Origin: Sandaracinaceae bacterium
Lineage (GTDB): Bacteria > Myxococcota_A > Polyangia > Polyangiales > Sandaracinaceae
Direction: 5' to 3'
Assembly (NCBI GenBank): GCA_040218145.1
Contig: JAVJQK010000071.1
Coordinates: 62,001 to 126,000 of the forward strand
Length of the DNA: 64,000 nt
In this document: positions 50,379-58,694 of the stretch, in pieces
Numbering within the stretch: position 1 is the first letter of the stretch
How the letters are laid out: each line of letters starts with the position of its first letter
Program-made: the position numbers and the translations under genes
The notes under the pieces: model-generated
The model's database searches: none
Told to the model about the DNA's origin: nothing
The model's input: the letters and a program-made list of their open reading frames with translations, nothing else

Positions 50379-51740
50379 TCAGCGCGCGCGCATCTCGGCC
50401 ACCGAGTGCGCGATCAGCTCCGCCAGGACGCGGAGATCGATGTCGCCGAGGTTGCCGATGTACAGGCAGGACTTGCCCGTCTCGTGCTTGCCGAGCTTCG
50501 CGAGCAGCTCGTCGTACCGCTCGAACCCGGGCATGATGTAGAGCACGAGCTTCGCCTTGCGGGGCGAGAAGCCTACGAGCATCCAGTCGACCTCGCGGCC
50601 GCTCTCGTAGCGCAGGAGCTTGCTCCCGAACCCGACGATGCTCCCGCCCCACATCTGCGGGGCCTCGCCGACGATCTCCTCCATCATCCGGCTGACCGTC
50701 CACGCGTCGGCGCGGCGCCTCTCGTTCGGCACCGCCTCGAGGAAGTCGGCGACGGACGAGTCGGTCGGCCGCGTCTTCAGGTCGGCCGGCTCGGGCGCCT
50801 CGGGCTGCTTCTTCTTCGAGACCGCGGCCTTGGCCGCGGAGAGCGCCTTCTCGGTCAGCTCGCTCGCCTTCTCCGCGATCGCGCTCGCCGCCTCCGCGAC
50901 CCGAGACTTCTTCTTCTTGGCGGGCGCCTTCTTGGAGGAGCTCTTCGCGGGCTTCGAGGAGGCCTTCTTGGCGGGCGCCTTCTCGGAGGCGCTCTTCTTC
51001 GCGGCGGGCGCCTTCTCGGAGGCGCTCTTCTTCGAAGTGGCTTTCTTGGAGGTGGCCTTCTTGGCGGTGGCCTTCTTGGCGGTGGCCTTCTTCGAGGTGG
51101 CCTTCTTGGCGGTGGCCTTCTTTGCGGTGGCCTTCTTTGCGGTGGCCTTCTTGGCGGTTGCCTTCTTGGCGGTTGCCTTCTTTGCGGTGGCCTTCTTCGC
51201 GGTGGCCTTCTTGGCGGTGGCTTTCTTGGCGGTGGCCTTCTTTGCGGTGGCCTTCTTGGCGGTTGCCTTCTTTGCGGTGGCCTTCTTTGCGGTGGCCTTC
51301 TTTGCGGTGGCCTTCTTGGCGGTGGTCTTCTTCGCGGTGGCCTTCTTCGCGGTGGCCTTCTTCGCGGTGGCCTTCTTGGCGGTGGCCTTCTTGGCGGTGG
51401 CCTTCTTCGCGGTGGCCTTCTTCGCGGTGGCCTTCTTCGCGGTGGCCTTCTTCGCGGTGGCCTTCTTCGAGGTGGCCTTCTTCGAGGTGGCCTTCTTTGC
51501 GGTGGCCTTCTTCGCGGCGGCCTTCTTGGGGGCCTTCTTCGCGGCGGCCTTCTTGGGGGCCTTCTTCGCGGCAGCCTTCTTGGGGGCCTTCTTCGCGGCA
51601 GCCTTCTTGGGGGCCTTCTTCGCGGTGGCCTTCTTGGGCGCCTTCTTGGCGGCGGCCTTCTTCGGCGCCTTCTTGGCGGGGGTCTTCTTCGCCGCCTTCT
51701 TGGACGCGGTCTTCTTGCTGGTCTTCTTCGGGGAGGCCAT
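50379..51740 (-). CDS. Histone H1-like lysine-rich protein fused to a DUF1801 domain
   Basis: 453 residues from ATG 51740. Residues ~1-280 are almost only K, A, T, S and P: six 9-residue units of APKKAAAKK type, then 32 units of ATAKK type, then [10 protein letters not shown]-like stretches, as in bacterial H1-like proteins (HctB, AlgP, BpH1) that coat DNA. A helical linker ([20 protein letters not shown]) leads to a complete DUF1801 domain of ~120 residues: [79 protein letters not shown]. The tail probably binds DNA; the domain's role is unknown. No signal peptide, hence nucleoid-associated by inference. Confidence 0.85.
   Translation of the reverse strand: MASPKKTSKKTASKKAAKKTPAKKAPKKAAAKKAPKKATAKKAPKKAAAKKAPKKAAAKKAPKKAAAKKAPKKAAAKKATAKKATSKKATSKKATAKKATAKKATAKKATAKKATAKKATAKKATAKKATAKKATAKKTTAKKATAKKATAKKATAKKATAKKATAKKATAKKATAKKATAKKATAKKATAKKATAKKATAKKATAKKATAKKATSKKATAKKATAKKATSKKATSKKSASEKAPAAKKSASEKAPAKKASSKPAKSSSKKAPAKKKKSRVAEAASAIAEKASELTEKALSAAKAAVSKKKQPEAPEPADLKTRPTDSSVADFLEAVPNERRRADAWTVSRMMEEIVGEAPQMWGGSIVGFGSKLLRYESGREVDWMLVGFSPRKAKLVLYIMPGFERYDELLAKLGKHETGKSCLYIGNLGDIDLRVLAELIAHSVAEMRAR
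51031..51510 (-). repeat. 32 tandem 15-bp repeats encoding (A-T-A/S-K-K)n
   Basis: In exact 15-bp register over 480 bp, coding for 32 pentapeptides. Units differ mostly at wobble positions (TTG/TTC/TTT for Lys on the complement), so protein sequence is under tighter constraint than the DNA. Copy-number variation between strains is likely. Confidence 0.9.
51511..51672 (-). repeat. Six tandem 27-bp repeats encoding (APKKAAAKK)n
   Basis: Six 27-bp units follow directly after the 15-bp array and encode the N-terminal lysine-rich part of the same protein. The first two units are identical, the next two identical to each other, the last two diverged. Confidence 0.85.
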
Positions 51741-51817
51741 GTCGAAAAGCTCCTGTCGTGCTCGGCGGGAGCGCCGGTCATGCCTCAAAGTCGGCGCCGC
51801 GTCGAGCGCGGCGGAGC

Positions 51818-53350
51818 TCAGATCTCGAGGAGGATGGCGACCGACGCGGTGACGAGCGAAGCGAGCGTGATGAGCGCGAGGCGAAAGCCCACGCGTCGAG
51901 CGCGCGCGAGATGTCGGCCGAGCGCCGCCTCGCGTGAGCCGAGCACGAGGAGCGCGTCGGGCGGACACGGCGCGTACGCCTCACGAAACGTCATCGACGC
52001 GATCGCGCAGTTCGACACCAGGGTCGCCGCGCTCGGGTACACACGATCCGGCTCGGGCGACGAGACGCGATCGTCCGGCACGTGGACGCGGTGGGAGCCG
52101 TCGGTCGCCTCGAACCGGAGAGGGCCGCCGTCCTCCGATGACGAGACCGTGCCCTCGAGCGTGAAGGGCGGGCGGAACAGGAGGCGCAACGAGACCCCGA
52201 GGCGCCCGAGCCGGAAAAGCGCGATGGCCAAGCTGAGCAGGGCGAGGAAGAGCGCCGCGCTCGCCGTCGACGTCATCGCCTGCCGTATCCGGGCCCCGGG
52301 GCCGAGGGGGATCGGCGCGCCCGCCGCGTCGAGCCGGGCTTCGACTCTTCGCTCGCCGCGGTCGCATTGCACGATCTGCCCGCCGTCCGCTCCTTCGCTA
52401 GCGCTGCACTCCGGCCACTCCGTTCCCAGCACCCGATCGACGAGCGCGTCGCGTGGGAGATCGAGCGTGCGCTCGCCCTGCGCGGACCGGATCGTCACGC
52501 GCGTCCGCGAGGCCCGCGCCGTGACCCCGTACGACTCGAGGCGGGCCCCTTCGCTCGAGACGACCTGGAAGTAGCGGGGCGAGAGGAGCGCGGCGCCCAG
52601 CGCGAACGCGAGGGCGAGGAGACCGATCGACGTCGCGCCGAACAGCGGCGTGGACGCCCCGGCGAGCTGCGTCGGCGCGTCGTTGCGGCGCTCGAGTCGC
52701 AGGTACCGCAGCGTCAGCGCCGCGCCGCTGATCGGCACCGCGGCCATCCAGACCACGAAGGCGACCGCACCCGCCACGACGATCGCGGAGCTCGACTGCA
52801 GGACGAGCTGACCCAGCCCCATCGCGACCACGGGCACGGGGACGAGGAGCGCCACGGCGATCGCGGCGCACAGCGGCGCGAGCCGCGACAGCCGATCCCC
52901 GCCCGCGAGATCGATGGCGCGCACGAGGCCCTCTCGGACCGAGAGCTTCGACTGGATCGTCGCGATCGGCGTGAAAGCGATCGGCGCCAGCGCGGCGCCC
53001 ATCAGCGCGCCTGCGAGCGTGTAAGTGCCGACGGATGTCCAGAAGTCACCGTCCGCCACCGAGACCCCGAGCGTCGCGGCGAGCCCGAGCAGCATCGCGA
53101 GCCCGAACGCGATCACCCCTGGCGTGAAGCGGGTGCGAGGCGGGGCCCCGCCCGCCGCGAGCGTCAGCTGCTCGAGCAGCACCGCGCTCCCAATGGCCAC
53201 GACGAACGCGCCGATCCCGCAGCAGGGGAGCGCGGCGACGCCAGCGCCGATCATCGCGGTCGCAGCCAACAGCTGCCACGGCCGCCGCCCGAGCAGGCCC
53301 CAGATCGTGGGCAGCGCGTCGTGCGAAGACGTCTCACTCGGCGAGCTCAT
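51818..53350 (-). CDS. Polytopic membrane protein, paralogue of the upstream gene (copy B)
   Basis: 510 residues from ATG 53350. About six N-terminal membrane helices ([80 protein letters not shown] and others), a soluble beta domain ([20 protein letters not shown] … [20 protein letters not shown]), a further helix pair ([17 protein letters not shown]), a small beta domain ([20 protein letters not shown]) and a terminal helix. The whole layout repeats in the gene at 53448. Function unknown. It is coupled (ATGA) to an 18-codon leader frame. Confidence 0.75.
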   Translation of the reverse strand: MSSPSETSSHDALPTIWGLLGRRPWQLLAATAMIGAGVAALPCCGIGAFVVAIGSAVLLEQLTLAAGGAPPRTRFTPGVIAFGLAMLLGLAATLGVSVADGDFWTSVGTYTLAGALMGAALAPIAFTPIATIQSKLSVREGLVRAIDLAGGDRLSRLAPLCAAIAVALLVPVPVVAMGLGQLVLQSSSAIVVAGAVAFVVWMAAVPISGAALTLRYLRLERRNDAPTQLAGASTPLFGATSIGLLALAFALGAALLSPRYFQVVSSEGARLESYGVTARASRTRVTIRSAQGERTLDLPRDALVDRVLGTEWPECSASEGADGGQIVQCDRGERRVEARLDAAGAPIPLGPGARIRQAMTSTASAALFLALLSLAIALFRLGRLGVSLRLLFRPPFTLEGTVSSSEDGGPLRFEATDGSHRVHVPDDRVSSPEPDRVYPSAATLVSNCAIASMTFREAYAPCPPDALLVLGSREAALGRHLARARRVGFRLALITLASLVTASVAILLEI

Positions 53351-53403
53351 GTTCGCCACTCCGGTGGCGCCTGCCCTGTCGGCGCGCTGTCCACGTCGCT
53401 CAC
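53347..53403 (-). CDS. 18-codon leader frame, likely remnant of the paralogue's N-terminus
   Basis: GTG 53403 encodes [18 protein letters not shown] and stops at TGA overlapping ATG 53350 of copy B. The other paralogue begins VSDVDTTDAPTEP, and the DNA around both starts is nearly identical (GTCCACGTCGCTCAC at 53389 and 54898). The leader thus looks like the old start of copy B cut off by a frameshift, with translation now re-initiating; it could also act as a translational coupler. Confidence 0.5.
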   Translation of the reverse strand: MSDVDSAPTGQAPPEWRT

Positions 53404-53447
53404 CATGACACACGCTCGTCCCGGTGTCCGGGAGAACGGCGCGGCGC

Positions 53448-54914
53448 TCACGGCCAGCCCGCCAGCACACCGAGGGCGGCGAACACCAGCAGCCCGAGCG
53501 CGACGGTCGCGCCGCGGAAACCCAGGCGACGCGCCCACCCGGCGCATCGCGCCGCCTCGTCCTCCATCGTGCCCATGATCAGCTGCGCGCCCGACGGGAG
53601 CGGCGCGAGCGCGTCGCGGAAGGTCATCGACGCGAGCGGCGCGTCGGCGCAGAGCAGGGCCGGGCCGCCGAGCGCGGTCGGTCCGCGCGCCCGTCGCGCA
53701 GGGACCCGCACCCGCTGGGTTCCGTCGGCGGCCGCGAAGACGAGCCCGTCCGTGTCGTGGGTCACCTCGCCCTCCGTGGCGAAGCGCGGACGCAAGCGTC
53801 GACGGAGGCGCCATCGCACGGCCACCACGCCCAGCAAGGAGACGAGCAGGATGCCGAGGGCGGCTGACGCCGAGACGAGGGTCACGCTCCCGACCGCGTC
53901 TCGCAGGCGCTCGCCGAGGGGGCGCGCGATCGGCGCTCCGTCCGCGTCGAGCGCCACCTCCCAGCGCCCGGCGGAGGTGTCGCACGCGAGCGTGACGATC
54001 CCGACGCGCGTCTCCGCGGCGCAGGGCGCGACCTCGAGATCGTGCTCGGGGATCAGCTCGTGCCGGCTGCGTCCGTCGACCCGGATCCGCCCCAGCCGTC
54101 GGCTCAGAGTGAGCTCTCCGACGCGCAGGTCGTGGCTGAGCTCCACCCCCGAGAGCGGATCGGTCGCGTCTCCCACGCGCGCATGCCGTGGGGGCAATGT
54201 CATCGCGGCGAGCGCCATCGCGAGGATGCAGGTCCCGAGCGCGGCCGCGCCGACCACCGGGACCCCGATCGGGCTCGCGCGAAACGTCGGCGGCTCGGAC
54301 TGCAACCGGCGGTGGCGCGCTGCGAGCACTCTCAGCAGCGCGGGGAGGCCCACGAGCCAGATCGAGAGCGCAGCGGCGCCCGGCCCGACCGCGCCCAGGT
54401 CGCCGCCGAGGAGCTGCGCTCCCGCGGCCGTCATCACGGGGAAGCACGAAGCGAGGAGCGCGCAGCCGACGGCGCAGATCAGCGCCACCACCTCGACGCG
54501 GTCGCGGCCCGCGTCGTCGATCGCGCCGAGCAGCACGCCCGCGCCGTCGGGGTTCCCGCGCGCCGCGCGGATGGGGGCGTACGCGAGGGGGCTGAGCAGC
54601 GCCCCGCCCAGACCTGCGGCCGCGGCCGCGGTCAGGTGGGTGGGGAGCCCCAGCTCGCGCGCGACGACCCACGCGCCCAGCGACGCCAGCATCACCCCGA
54701 GCGCGAGCCCCGCGAACAGGACGCCGGAGACGGCGCGGACCGGCTGCCCCATCAGCCGCGCCAGGAGGTGGCTCGCCCCGACGCCGACCAGGACGAGGCC
54801 GAAGCCGACGACCGGCGCGGTGAGGACGCCGACGCCGACGACCGCCGCCCACACGGCGGCGAGTCCCCACGCGCGCGGTTCGGTGGGCGCGTCTGTCGTG
54901 TCCACGTCGCTCAC
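53448..54914 (-). CDS. Polytopic membrane protein, paralogue (copy A)
   Basis: 488 residues from GTG 54914. Same plan as the 51818 gene: N-terminal helices (WGLAAVWAAVVGVGVLTAPV, VLFAGLALGVMLASLGAWVV, VALICAVGCALLASCFPVMT, VVGAAALGTCILAMALAAMT), a soluble domain (RLGRIRVDGRSRHELIPEHD, CDTSAGRWEVALDADGAPIA), a helix (SAALGILLVSLLGVVAVRWR), a small beta domain (LVFAAADGTQRVRVPARRAR) and a last helix (ATVALGLLVFAALGVLAGWP). Shared motif ASMTFR(D/E)A.AP.P near the end in both copies. The small beta domain plus terminal helix distantly recalls GIDE-type domains, which is speculative. Confidence 0.75.
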   Translation of the reverse strand: MSDVDTTDAPTEPRAWGLAAVWAAVVGVGVLTAPVVGFGLVLVGVGASHLLARLMGQPVRAVSGVLFAGLALGVMLASLGAWVVARELGLPTHLTAAAAAGLGGALLSPLAYAPIRAARGNPDGAGVLLGAIDDAGRDRVEVVALICAVGCALLASCFPVMTAAGAQLLGGDLGAVGPGAAALSIWLVGLPALLRVLAARHRRLQSEPPTFRASPIGVPVVGAAALGTCILAMALAAMTLPPRHARVGDATDPLSGVELSHDLRVGELTLSRRLGRIRVDGRSRHELIPEHDLEVAPCAAETRVGIVTLACDTSAGRWEVALDADGAPIARPLGERLRDAVGSVTLVSASAALGILLVSLLGVVAVRWRLRRRLRPRFATEGEVTHDTDGLVFAAADGTQRVRVPARRARGPTALGGPALLCADAPLASMTFRDALAPLPSGAQLIMGTMEDEAARCAGWARRLGFRGATVALGLLVFAALGVLAGWP

Positions 54915-54982
54915 GATGGCGCACCCTCGCTCCGACCGCCCGGGGCTCGACTCATGGGCTCCGATCCGCTACTCGACCGGCC

Positions 54983-56260
54983 ATGAAGGTCATGGTCATC
55001 GGCAGCGGCGCGCGCGAGCACGCGCTCGCGTGGAAGCTCGCCCAGTCCCCGCAGGTCGAGGCGGTCTTCAGCGCGCCCGGCAACCCCGGGACGGCGGCGC
55101 TGGGCACGAACCTGCCCGAGGTGAAGGCGACCGACATCCATGCGGTGGTAGCGGCGGCGAAGGACGCCGGGGTGGAGTTGGTCGTCGTAGGACCGGAGGC
55201 GCCCCTCGCCGCTGGCCTCGTAGATGCGCTGGAGGCCGAAAATGTTCCCGCGTTCGGTCCGCGCCAGGCCGCGGCGCGGCTCGAGGCCTCGAAGGGCTTC
55301 GCGAAGGACTTCATGAAGCGCTTCGACATCCCGACCGCGGCCTACGGCACGTTCGAGGATCCCGAGGCGGCCAAGGCGTTCGTGCGCGCGCGCGGCGAGG
55401 CCATGGTCGTCAAGGCGGACGGGCTCGCGGCGGGCAAGGGCGTGGTCGTCGCCGAGACGGTCGAGGAGACCTGCGCCGCCATCGACGAGATGCTGGTCGA
55501 CGCGCGCTTCGGCGAGGCCGGCGCGCGGGTGGTGGTCGAGGAGAAGCTGGTGGGGCCGGAGGTGAGCTTCCACGCGATCTGCGACGGCACCGGCTACGTC
55601 GCGCTCGCCGCGGCCCAGGACCACAAGCGCCTGCTCGCGGGCGACGAGGGCCCGAACACGGGCGGCATGGGCGCCTACTCGCCGCCGCCCATGGTCACCC
55701 CCGAGATCGAGGCGCAGATCCGCGCCCAGGTGATCGAGCCGACGCTGAGGGGCATGGCCGAGCTGGGCTGCCCTTTCCGGGGCGCGCTCTTCGTGGGCCT
55801 GATGATCGTGGACGGAGCGCCCAGGGTGCTCGAGTACAACGTGCGCTTCGGCGACCCGGAGACCGAGGTGCTCATGGCGCGGTGGGACGGGGACGTGCTG
55901 CCGCTCTTCCTCGGATCGGCCCGGGGGGACCTGTCCGGGGTCGCGCCGTCGTGGGGCGCGCCGGCCGCGCTCTGCGTCGTGATGGCGTCGGAGGGCTACC
56001 CCGAGCGCTATCCGAAGGGCCGGACGATCGCCGGGATCGACGCCGCGAACGCGATCGAGGGGGTCACGGTCTTCCAGGCCGGCACCCGCCAGGAGGGGGA
56101 GCGGACCGTCACGAGCGGAGGCCGCGTGCTCTGCGTCACGGCCACCGGGGCCGACGTGCGCGAGGCCGCGAGCCGCGCCTACGCCGGGGTGGACGCCGTC
56201 GCGTTCGAGGGCGCGCAGCACCGCCGTGACATCGGATGGCAGGCGCGTGGCGACGCTTGA
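54983..56260 (+). CDS. purD: Phosphoribosylamine-glycine ligase (GAR synthetase)
   Basis: 425 residues (E. coli 429). ATP-dependent joining of glycine to phosphoribosylamine, second step of purine synthesis. Motifs: MKVMVIGSGAREHALAWKLA, VVVGPEAPLAAGLVDAL, MVVKADGLAAGKGVVVAET (ATP-grasp loop), AAAQDHKRLLAGDEGPNTGG then MGAYSP, and VLEYNVRFGDPETEVLM (metal-binding Glu/Asn). The ATG follows TACTCG by 7 nt, near the leaderless pattern. purH is 8 kb away on the same strand. Confidence 0.97.
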   Translation: MKVMVIGSGAREHALAWKLAQSPQVEAVFSAPGNPGTAALGTNLPEVKATDIHAVVAAAKDAGVELVVVGPEAPLAAGLVDALEAENVPAFGPRQAAARLEASKGFAKDFMKRFDIPTAAYGTFEDPEAAKAFVRARGEAMVVKADGLAAGKGVVVAETVEETCAAIDEMLVDARFGEAGARVVVEEKLVGPEVSFHAICDGTGYVALAAAQDHKRLLAGDEGPNTGGMGAYSPPPMVTPEIEAQIRAQVIEPTLRGMAELGCPFRGALFVGLMIVDGAPRVLEYNVRFGDPETEVLMARWDGDVLPLFLGSARGDLSGVAPSWGAPAALCVVMASEGYPERYPKGRTIAGIDAANAIEGVTVFQAGTRQEGERTVTSGGRVLCVTATGADVREAASRAYAGVDAVAFEGAQHRRDIGWQARGDA

Positions 56261-56262
56261 TG

Positions 56263-56268
56263 TATCCT
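56263..56268 (+). promoter_or_regulatory. Probable -10 element, leaderless start of the NifU-like gene
   Basis: TATCCT is followed by 8 nt and GTG 56277; identical hexamer to that at 4735. It sits directly after the purD stop. Confidence 0.6.
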
Positions 56269-56276
56269 CCGGCGCC

Positions 56277-56519
56277 GTGAGCCGACGAGACCGCATCGAC
56301 GAGGTCGTTTCGACCCTCCTCGCACCCCTCCTCGAGAAGGACGGGGCGACGATCGAGGTGGTCGGCTTCTCGGGATCCGTCCTGACCCTCCGCCTCGGGG
56401 GCACCCTCGCGGGCGACCCGAGCGCCGCCTACGTCAAGCGGGGCGTCATCGAGCCGGCGATCCAACACGCGGCCGGCCGGGACATCGAGATCGTCTACGA
56501 GCGCGCGCCGACCGCCTGA
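56277..56519 (+). CDS. NifU C-terminal-like small protein lacking the Fe-S cysteines
   Basis: 80 residues from GTG 56277. The order follows the NifU/Nfu C-terminal domain: helix RIDEVVSTLLAPLLEKDGAT, strand IEVVGFSGSVLTLRLGGTLA, then GDPSAAYVKRGVIEPAIQHA and a last strand. In true Nfu proteins the middle reads G.C.GCP.S..T with C-x2-C binding a cluster; here it is GTLAGDPSAAY, with no cysteine anywhere in the protein. It therefore cannot carry a cluster and may be an adaptor or a repurposed fold. The next two genes are on the same strand and close (13 bp, 3 bp). Confidence 0.65.
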   Translation: MSRRDRIDEVVSTLLAPLLEKDGATIEVVGFSGSVLTLRLGGTLAGDPSAAYVKRGVIEPAIQHAAGRDIEIVYERAPTA

Positions 56520-56532
56520 CGCATCTACTCTT

Positions 56533-56832
56533 TTGACAGCCGCGAAGAAGCTCGGGTACACCAGCACCGTGGCGCTCATCGAGACCGAAGAAGCCGCCCG
56601 GCGCCTCGCCCGGGCCATCGCCAGCGATCTCTCTCTCTACAACGAAGAGAAGATCGTGCAGGGCATCACGGGCGACAACCTCTTCGACGCGCTCGCCGAG
56701 GAGATCGAAGAAGGGCGCGCGCTCTTCAAGAGCCGGGTCGCGCCGGAGCTCTACTCGAAGAACTTCTACGACCGCGCCATCGTCGACATCCTGGTCCGCT
56801 CCAAGGGCCACGTGCAGTCGAAGCTCTGGTAG
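56533..56832 (+). CDS. Conserved small alpha-helical protein of unknown function
   Basis: About 99 residues from TTG 56533, or fewer if GTG 56569 is used. Sequence: LARAIASDLSLYNEEKIVQG then DNLFDALAEEIEEGRALFKS and FYDRAIVDILVRSKGHVQSK, ending LW. The acidic helix with SLYNEEKI and EGR...F is of the kind seen in conserved myxobacterial hypotheticals placed before rluD (recollection, not searched). No domain name. The start is uncertain because no ATG/GTG with a clear ribosome site is present. Confidence 0.65.
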   Translation: MTAAKKLGYTSTVALIETEEAARRLARAIASDLSLYNEEKIVQGITGDNLFDALAEEIEEGRALFKSRVAPELYSKNFYDRAIVDILVRSKGHVQSKLW

Positions 56833-56835
56833 CGC

Positions 56836-57774
56836 TTGGCGCTCCCGCGCGAGGCGTACGTCGTCCTCCCGGAAGAGGAGGGCGAGCGCATCGATCGCGT
56901 CCTGGCCGCGCGGGATCCCGAGCGCTCGCGGTCCACGATCAAGCGCTGGATCGACGAGGGCCGCGTCACGCTCGACGGAGCGATCGCGCGCCCGAAGGAC
57001 AAGCCCCGCGCGGGGCAGCGCATCGAGGTCCGGCCGGCGCCGCCGCAGACCACCGACGCGGTGCCGCAAGACCTCCCGCTCGACGTGCTTCACGAGGACG
57101 CCCAGGTCATCGTGTTGAACAAGGCGCCGGGCATGGTGGTGCATCCGGGCGCGGGTCACCCGGACGGCACCCTCGTCAACGCGCTGCTCCACCACTTCGG
57201 CGCGCTCCCGGGGGACGACCCGGAGCGGCCGGGCATCGTGCATCGCCTCGACGCGCGCACCAGCGGCGTGATGGTCGTGGCCCGCAGCGACGTCGCCAAG
57301 GCGCGCCTGCAGGCGCAGTTCGCAGCCCACGATCTCGAGCGGGCCTATCTCGCGATCGCCCTCGGGGAGGTCGCCGCGCAGACGTTCTCGACCTTGCACG
57401 GTCGCCATCCGCGGGATCGCAAGCGCTTCAGCGGTCAGGTCAAGCGCGGCAAGCGCGCCGTCACCCACGTGGCCCCCGTCGAGGCCCTCCACGGCGCCAC
57501 CCTCGTGCGCTGCACCCTCGAGACGGGTCGAACGCACCAGATCCGCGTGCACCTCTCCGAGGCGGGCCACCCGCTCCTCGGTGATCCCACCTACGGCCGG
57601 CGCCCGAAGGACGCGCGCCTGCGCGCCGCGCACGACGCCCTCGGCCGCCAGGCGCTCCACGCGGCCGTGCTCGGCTTCGTGCACCCCACCACCGAGGAGA
57701 CGCTCCGCTTCGAGTCGCCGCTCCCCGCCGACTTCCAGGCGGCGCTCGACGCGCTCAGAGAGCTAGCAGGGTGA
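56836..57774 (+). CDS. RluA/RluD-family 23S rRNA pseudouridine synthase
   Basis: 312 residues from TTG 56836. An N-terminal S4-like RNA-binding part (GERIDRVLAARDPERSRSTI, RWIDEGRVTLDGAIARPKDK) precedes the RluA catalytic domain: VIVLNKAPGMVVHPGAGHPD, the active-site IVHRLDARTSGVMVVARSD (catalytic Asp in HRLD), LVRCTLETGRTHQIRVHLSE and GHPLLGDPTYG. It isomerises uridines in ribosomal RNA helices; RluD is the closest type (S4 domain present), but the precise target is inferred. Confidence 0.93.
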   Translation: MALPREAYVVLPEEEGERIDRVLAARDPERSRSTIKRWIDEGRVTLDGAIARPKDKPRAGQRIEVRPAPPQTTDAVPQDLPLDVLHEDAQVIVLNKAPGMVVHPGAGHPDGTLVNALLHHFGALPGDDPERPGIVHRLDARTSGVMVVARSDVAKARLQAQFAAHDLERAYLAIALGEVAAQTFSTLHGRHPRDRKRFSGQVKRGKRAVTHVAPVEALHGATLVRCTLETGRTHQIRVHLSEAGHPLLGDPTYGRRPKDARLRAAHDALGRQALHAAVLGFVHPTTEETLRFESPLPADFQAALDALRELAG

Positions 57775-57837
57775 AGAAGAGTCCGACCGCGTGCCTCTGG
57801 GGCGGGACGCGGCGCGCTTCGCCCGGGGTCGCTCCTC

Positions 57838-57857
57838 CGAAATGCTTCTGCATTTCG
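57838..57857. other. Perfect 8-bp hairpin between rluD-type and DUF72 genes
   Basis: CGAAATGC-TTCT-GCATTTCG lies in the 145-bp gap between convergent stops (57774 and 57920). It may end transcription from either side, though no T-tract follows. Confidence 0.45.
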
Positions 57858-57919
57858 TCGTCGGCCCCGCGCGAATCGCACCACGTCGCGCTCCCAGATT
57901 CATCACGGCGACTTCGTCA

Positions 57920-58570
57920 TCAACCTGCCAGGCGCTCGATGAGGCCCTTCGCGTTCGACTCCATGTCGATGTTGCGGAAGACGCAGTAGGTCGTGTCGGC
58001 CTGGGAGCGCTTGCAGACGTCGGCGATCTGGTCGAGCGCGTCGTCGTCGTAGCGCGAGCGGTGCCCGGCGGGGCCGGGGAGGGTGAGGTAGGCCGTCCGT
58101 CCGGGGCCGGGCGCCTCCGGGAGCGTGAGCGGATCGAACGCGCCGATCGCGCCGGTCGCCTCGCAGAGCTTGTCGACCTGCGTCTTCTTCCAGTGAGGCG
58201 CGTCGAGCACCGCCTGCGGCGCGCCGCTCGGCAGGTTCGAGAGCGTCTTCTTGATCCGGGTCGTGACGGCGCCCTTGTGCGCCACCTCCTCCGGGACGCG
58301 GAAGACGAGCGCCTGCGCCTCGAGCTTCTTGCAGAAGCTGAGGATGTTCTTCAGCGCGCCGTCGGTCTCGCTCGCCGCGAAGCCGCTCGCGCCGATCTCG
58401 GCCGGCGCCAGCGCGGTGAAGACGAAGCCCTCGGGCGCCTCGCGTTGCCAGCGGCGCAACGTACCGGTGCCCGGGATGCCGATCTCCGTATCGGAGATCT
58501 CCACCGCCATGAGCTCTTGGAGATAGCGGCTCACCGCGATCGGGAAGCCGGAGCACGCGACCACGAACAT
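57920..58570 (-). CDS. DUF72 (YecE-like) family protein
   Basis: 216 residues. DUF72 proteins are TIM-barrel-like with unknown activity. Family patterns: SGFPIAVSRYLQELMAVEIS (G.P…yl..l..vEi), LRRWQREAPEGFVFTALAPA (w....P..F.f..K), VFRVPEEVA, YLTLPGPAGHRSRYDDDALD (lyfRlHG....Y....YsdeeL-like, here RSRYDDDAL), and TYCVFRNIDMESNAKGLIER (Y..F.N...g.a..nA..l). Start ATG 58570 follows TACCCT plus 7 nt. Confidence 0.82.
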   Translation of the reverse strand: MFVVACSGFPIAVSRYLQELMAVEISDTEIGIPGTGTLRRWQREAPEGFVFTALAPAEIGASGFAASETDGALKNILSFCKKLEAQALVFRVPEEVAHKGAVTTRIKKTLSNLPSGAPQAVLDAPHWKKTQVDKLCEATGAIGAFDPLTLPEAPGPGRTAYLTLPGPAGHRSRYDDDALDQIADVCKRSQADTTYCVFRNIDMESNAKGLIERLAG

Positions 58571-58577
58571 GCGGCGC

Positions 58578-58583
58578 AGGGTA
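58578..58583 (-). promoter_or_regulatory. Probable -10 element, leaderless DUF72 start
   Basis: TACCCT on the minus strand, 7 nt, then ATG 58570. No ribosome site intervenes. Confidence 0.55.
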
Positions 58584-58681
58584 CAGAAAGCCGCGCCGAT
58601 CTCACAGGGGGGCTTTTCGTCGACGCTCTGCCCGCCTGTTCAGGGTGCATCGAAGACTATCCCTCGCGGTCCCGAGTCCGC

Positions 58682-58687
58682 TACGAT
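58682..58687 (+). promoter_or_regulatory. Probable -10 element for the OmpA-family gene
   Basis: TACGAT ends 7 nt before GTG 58695. The in-frame ATG at 58686 overlaps the hexamer and so would not be in a transcript made from it; hence GTG is the preferred start. Confidence 0.45.
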
Positions 58688-58694
58688 GGCGCCG

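Noticed and set aside
51031-51672. Regular short repeats as a possible CRISPR array
   Set aside because: Units of 15 and 27 bp are contiguous with no unique spacers, and they encode a lysine-rich protein in frame.
50620-51852. A plus-strand frame with a hydrophobic repeat ([10 protein letters not shown]...) that looks like a membrane protein
   Set aside because: It is the complement of the ATAKK codon repeats; no start signal or flanking domain supports it.
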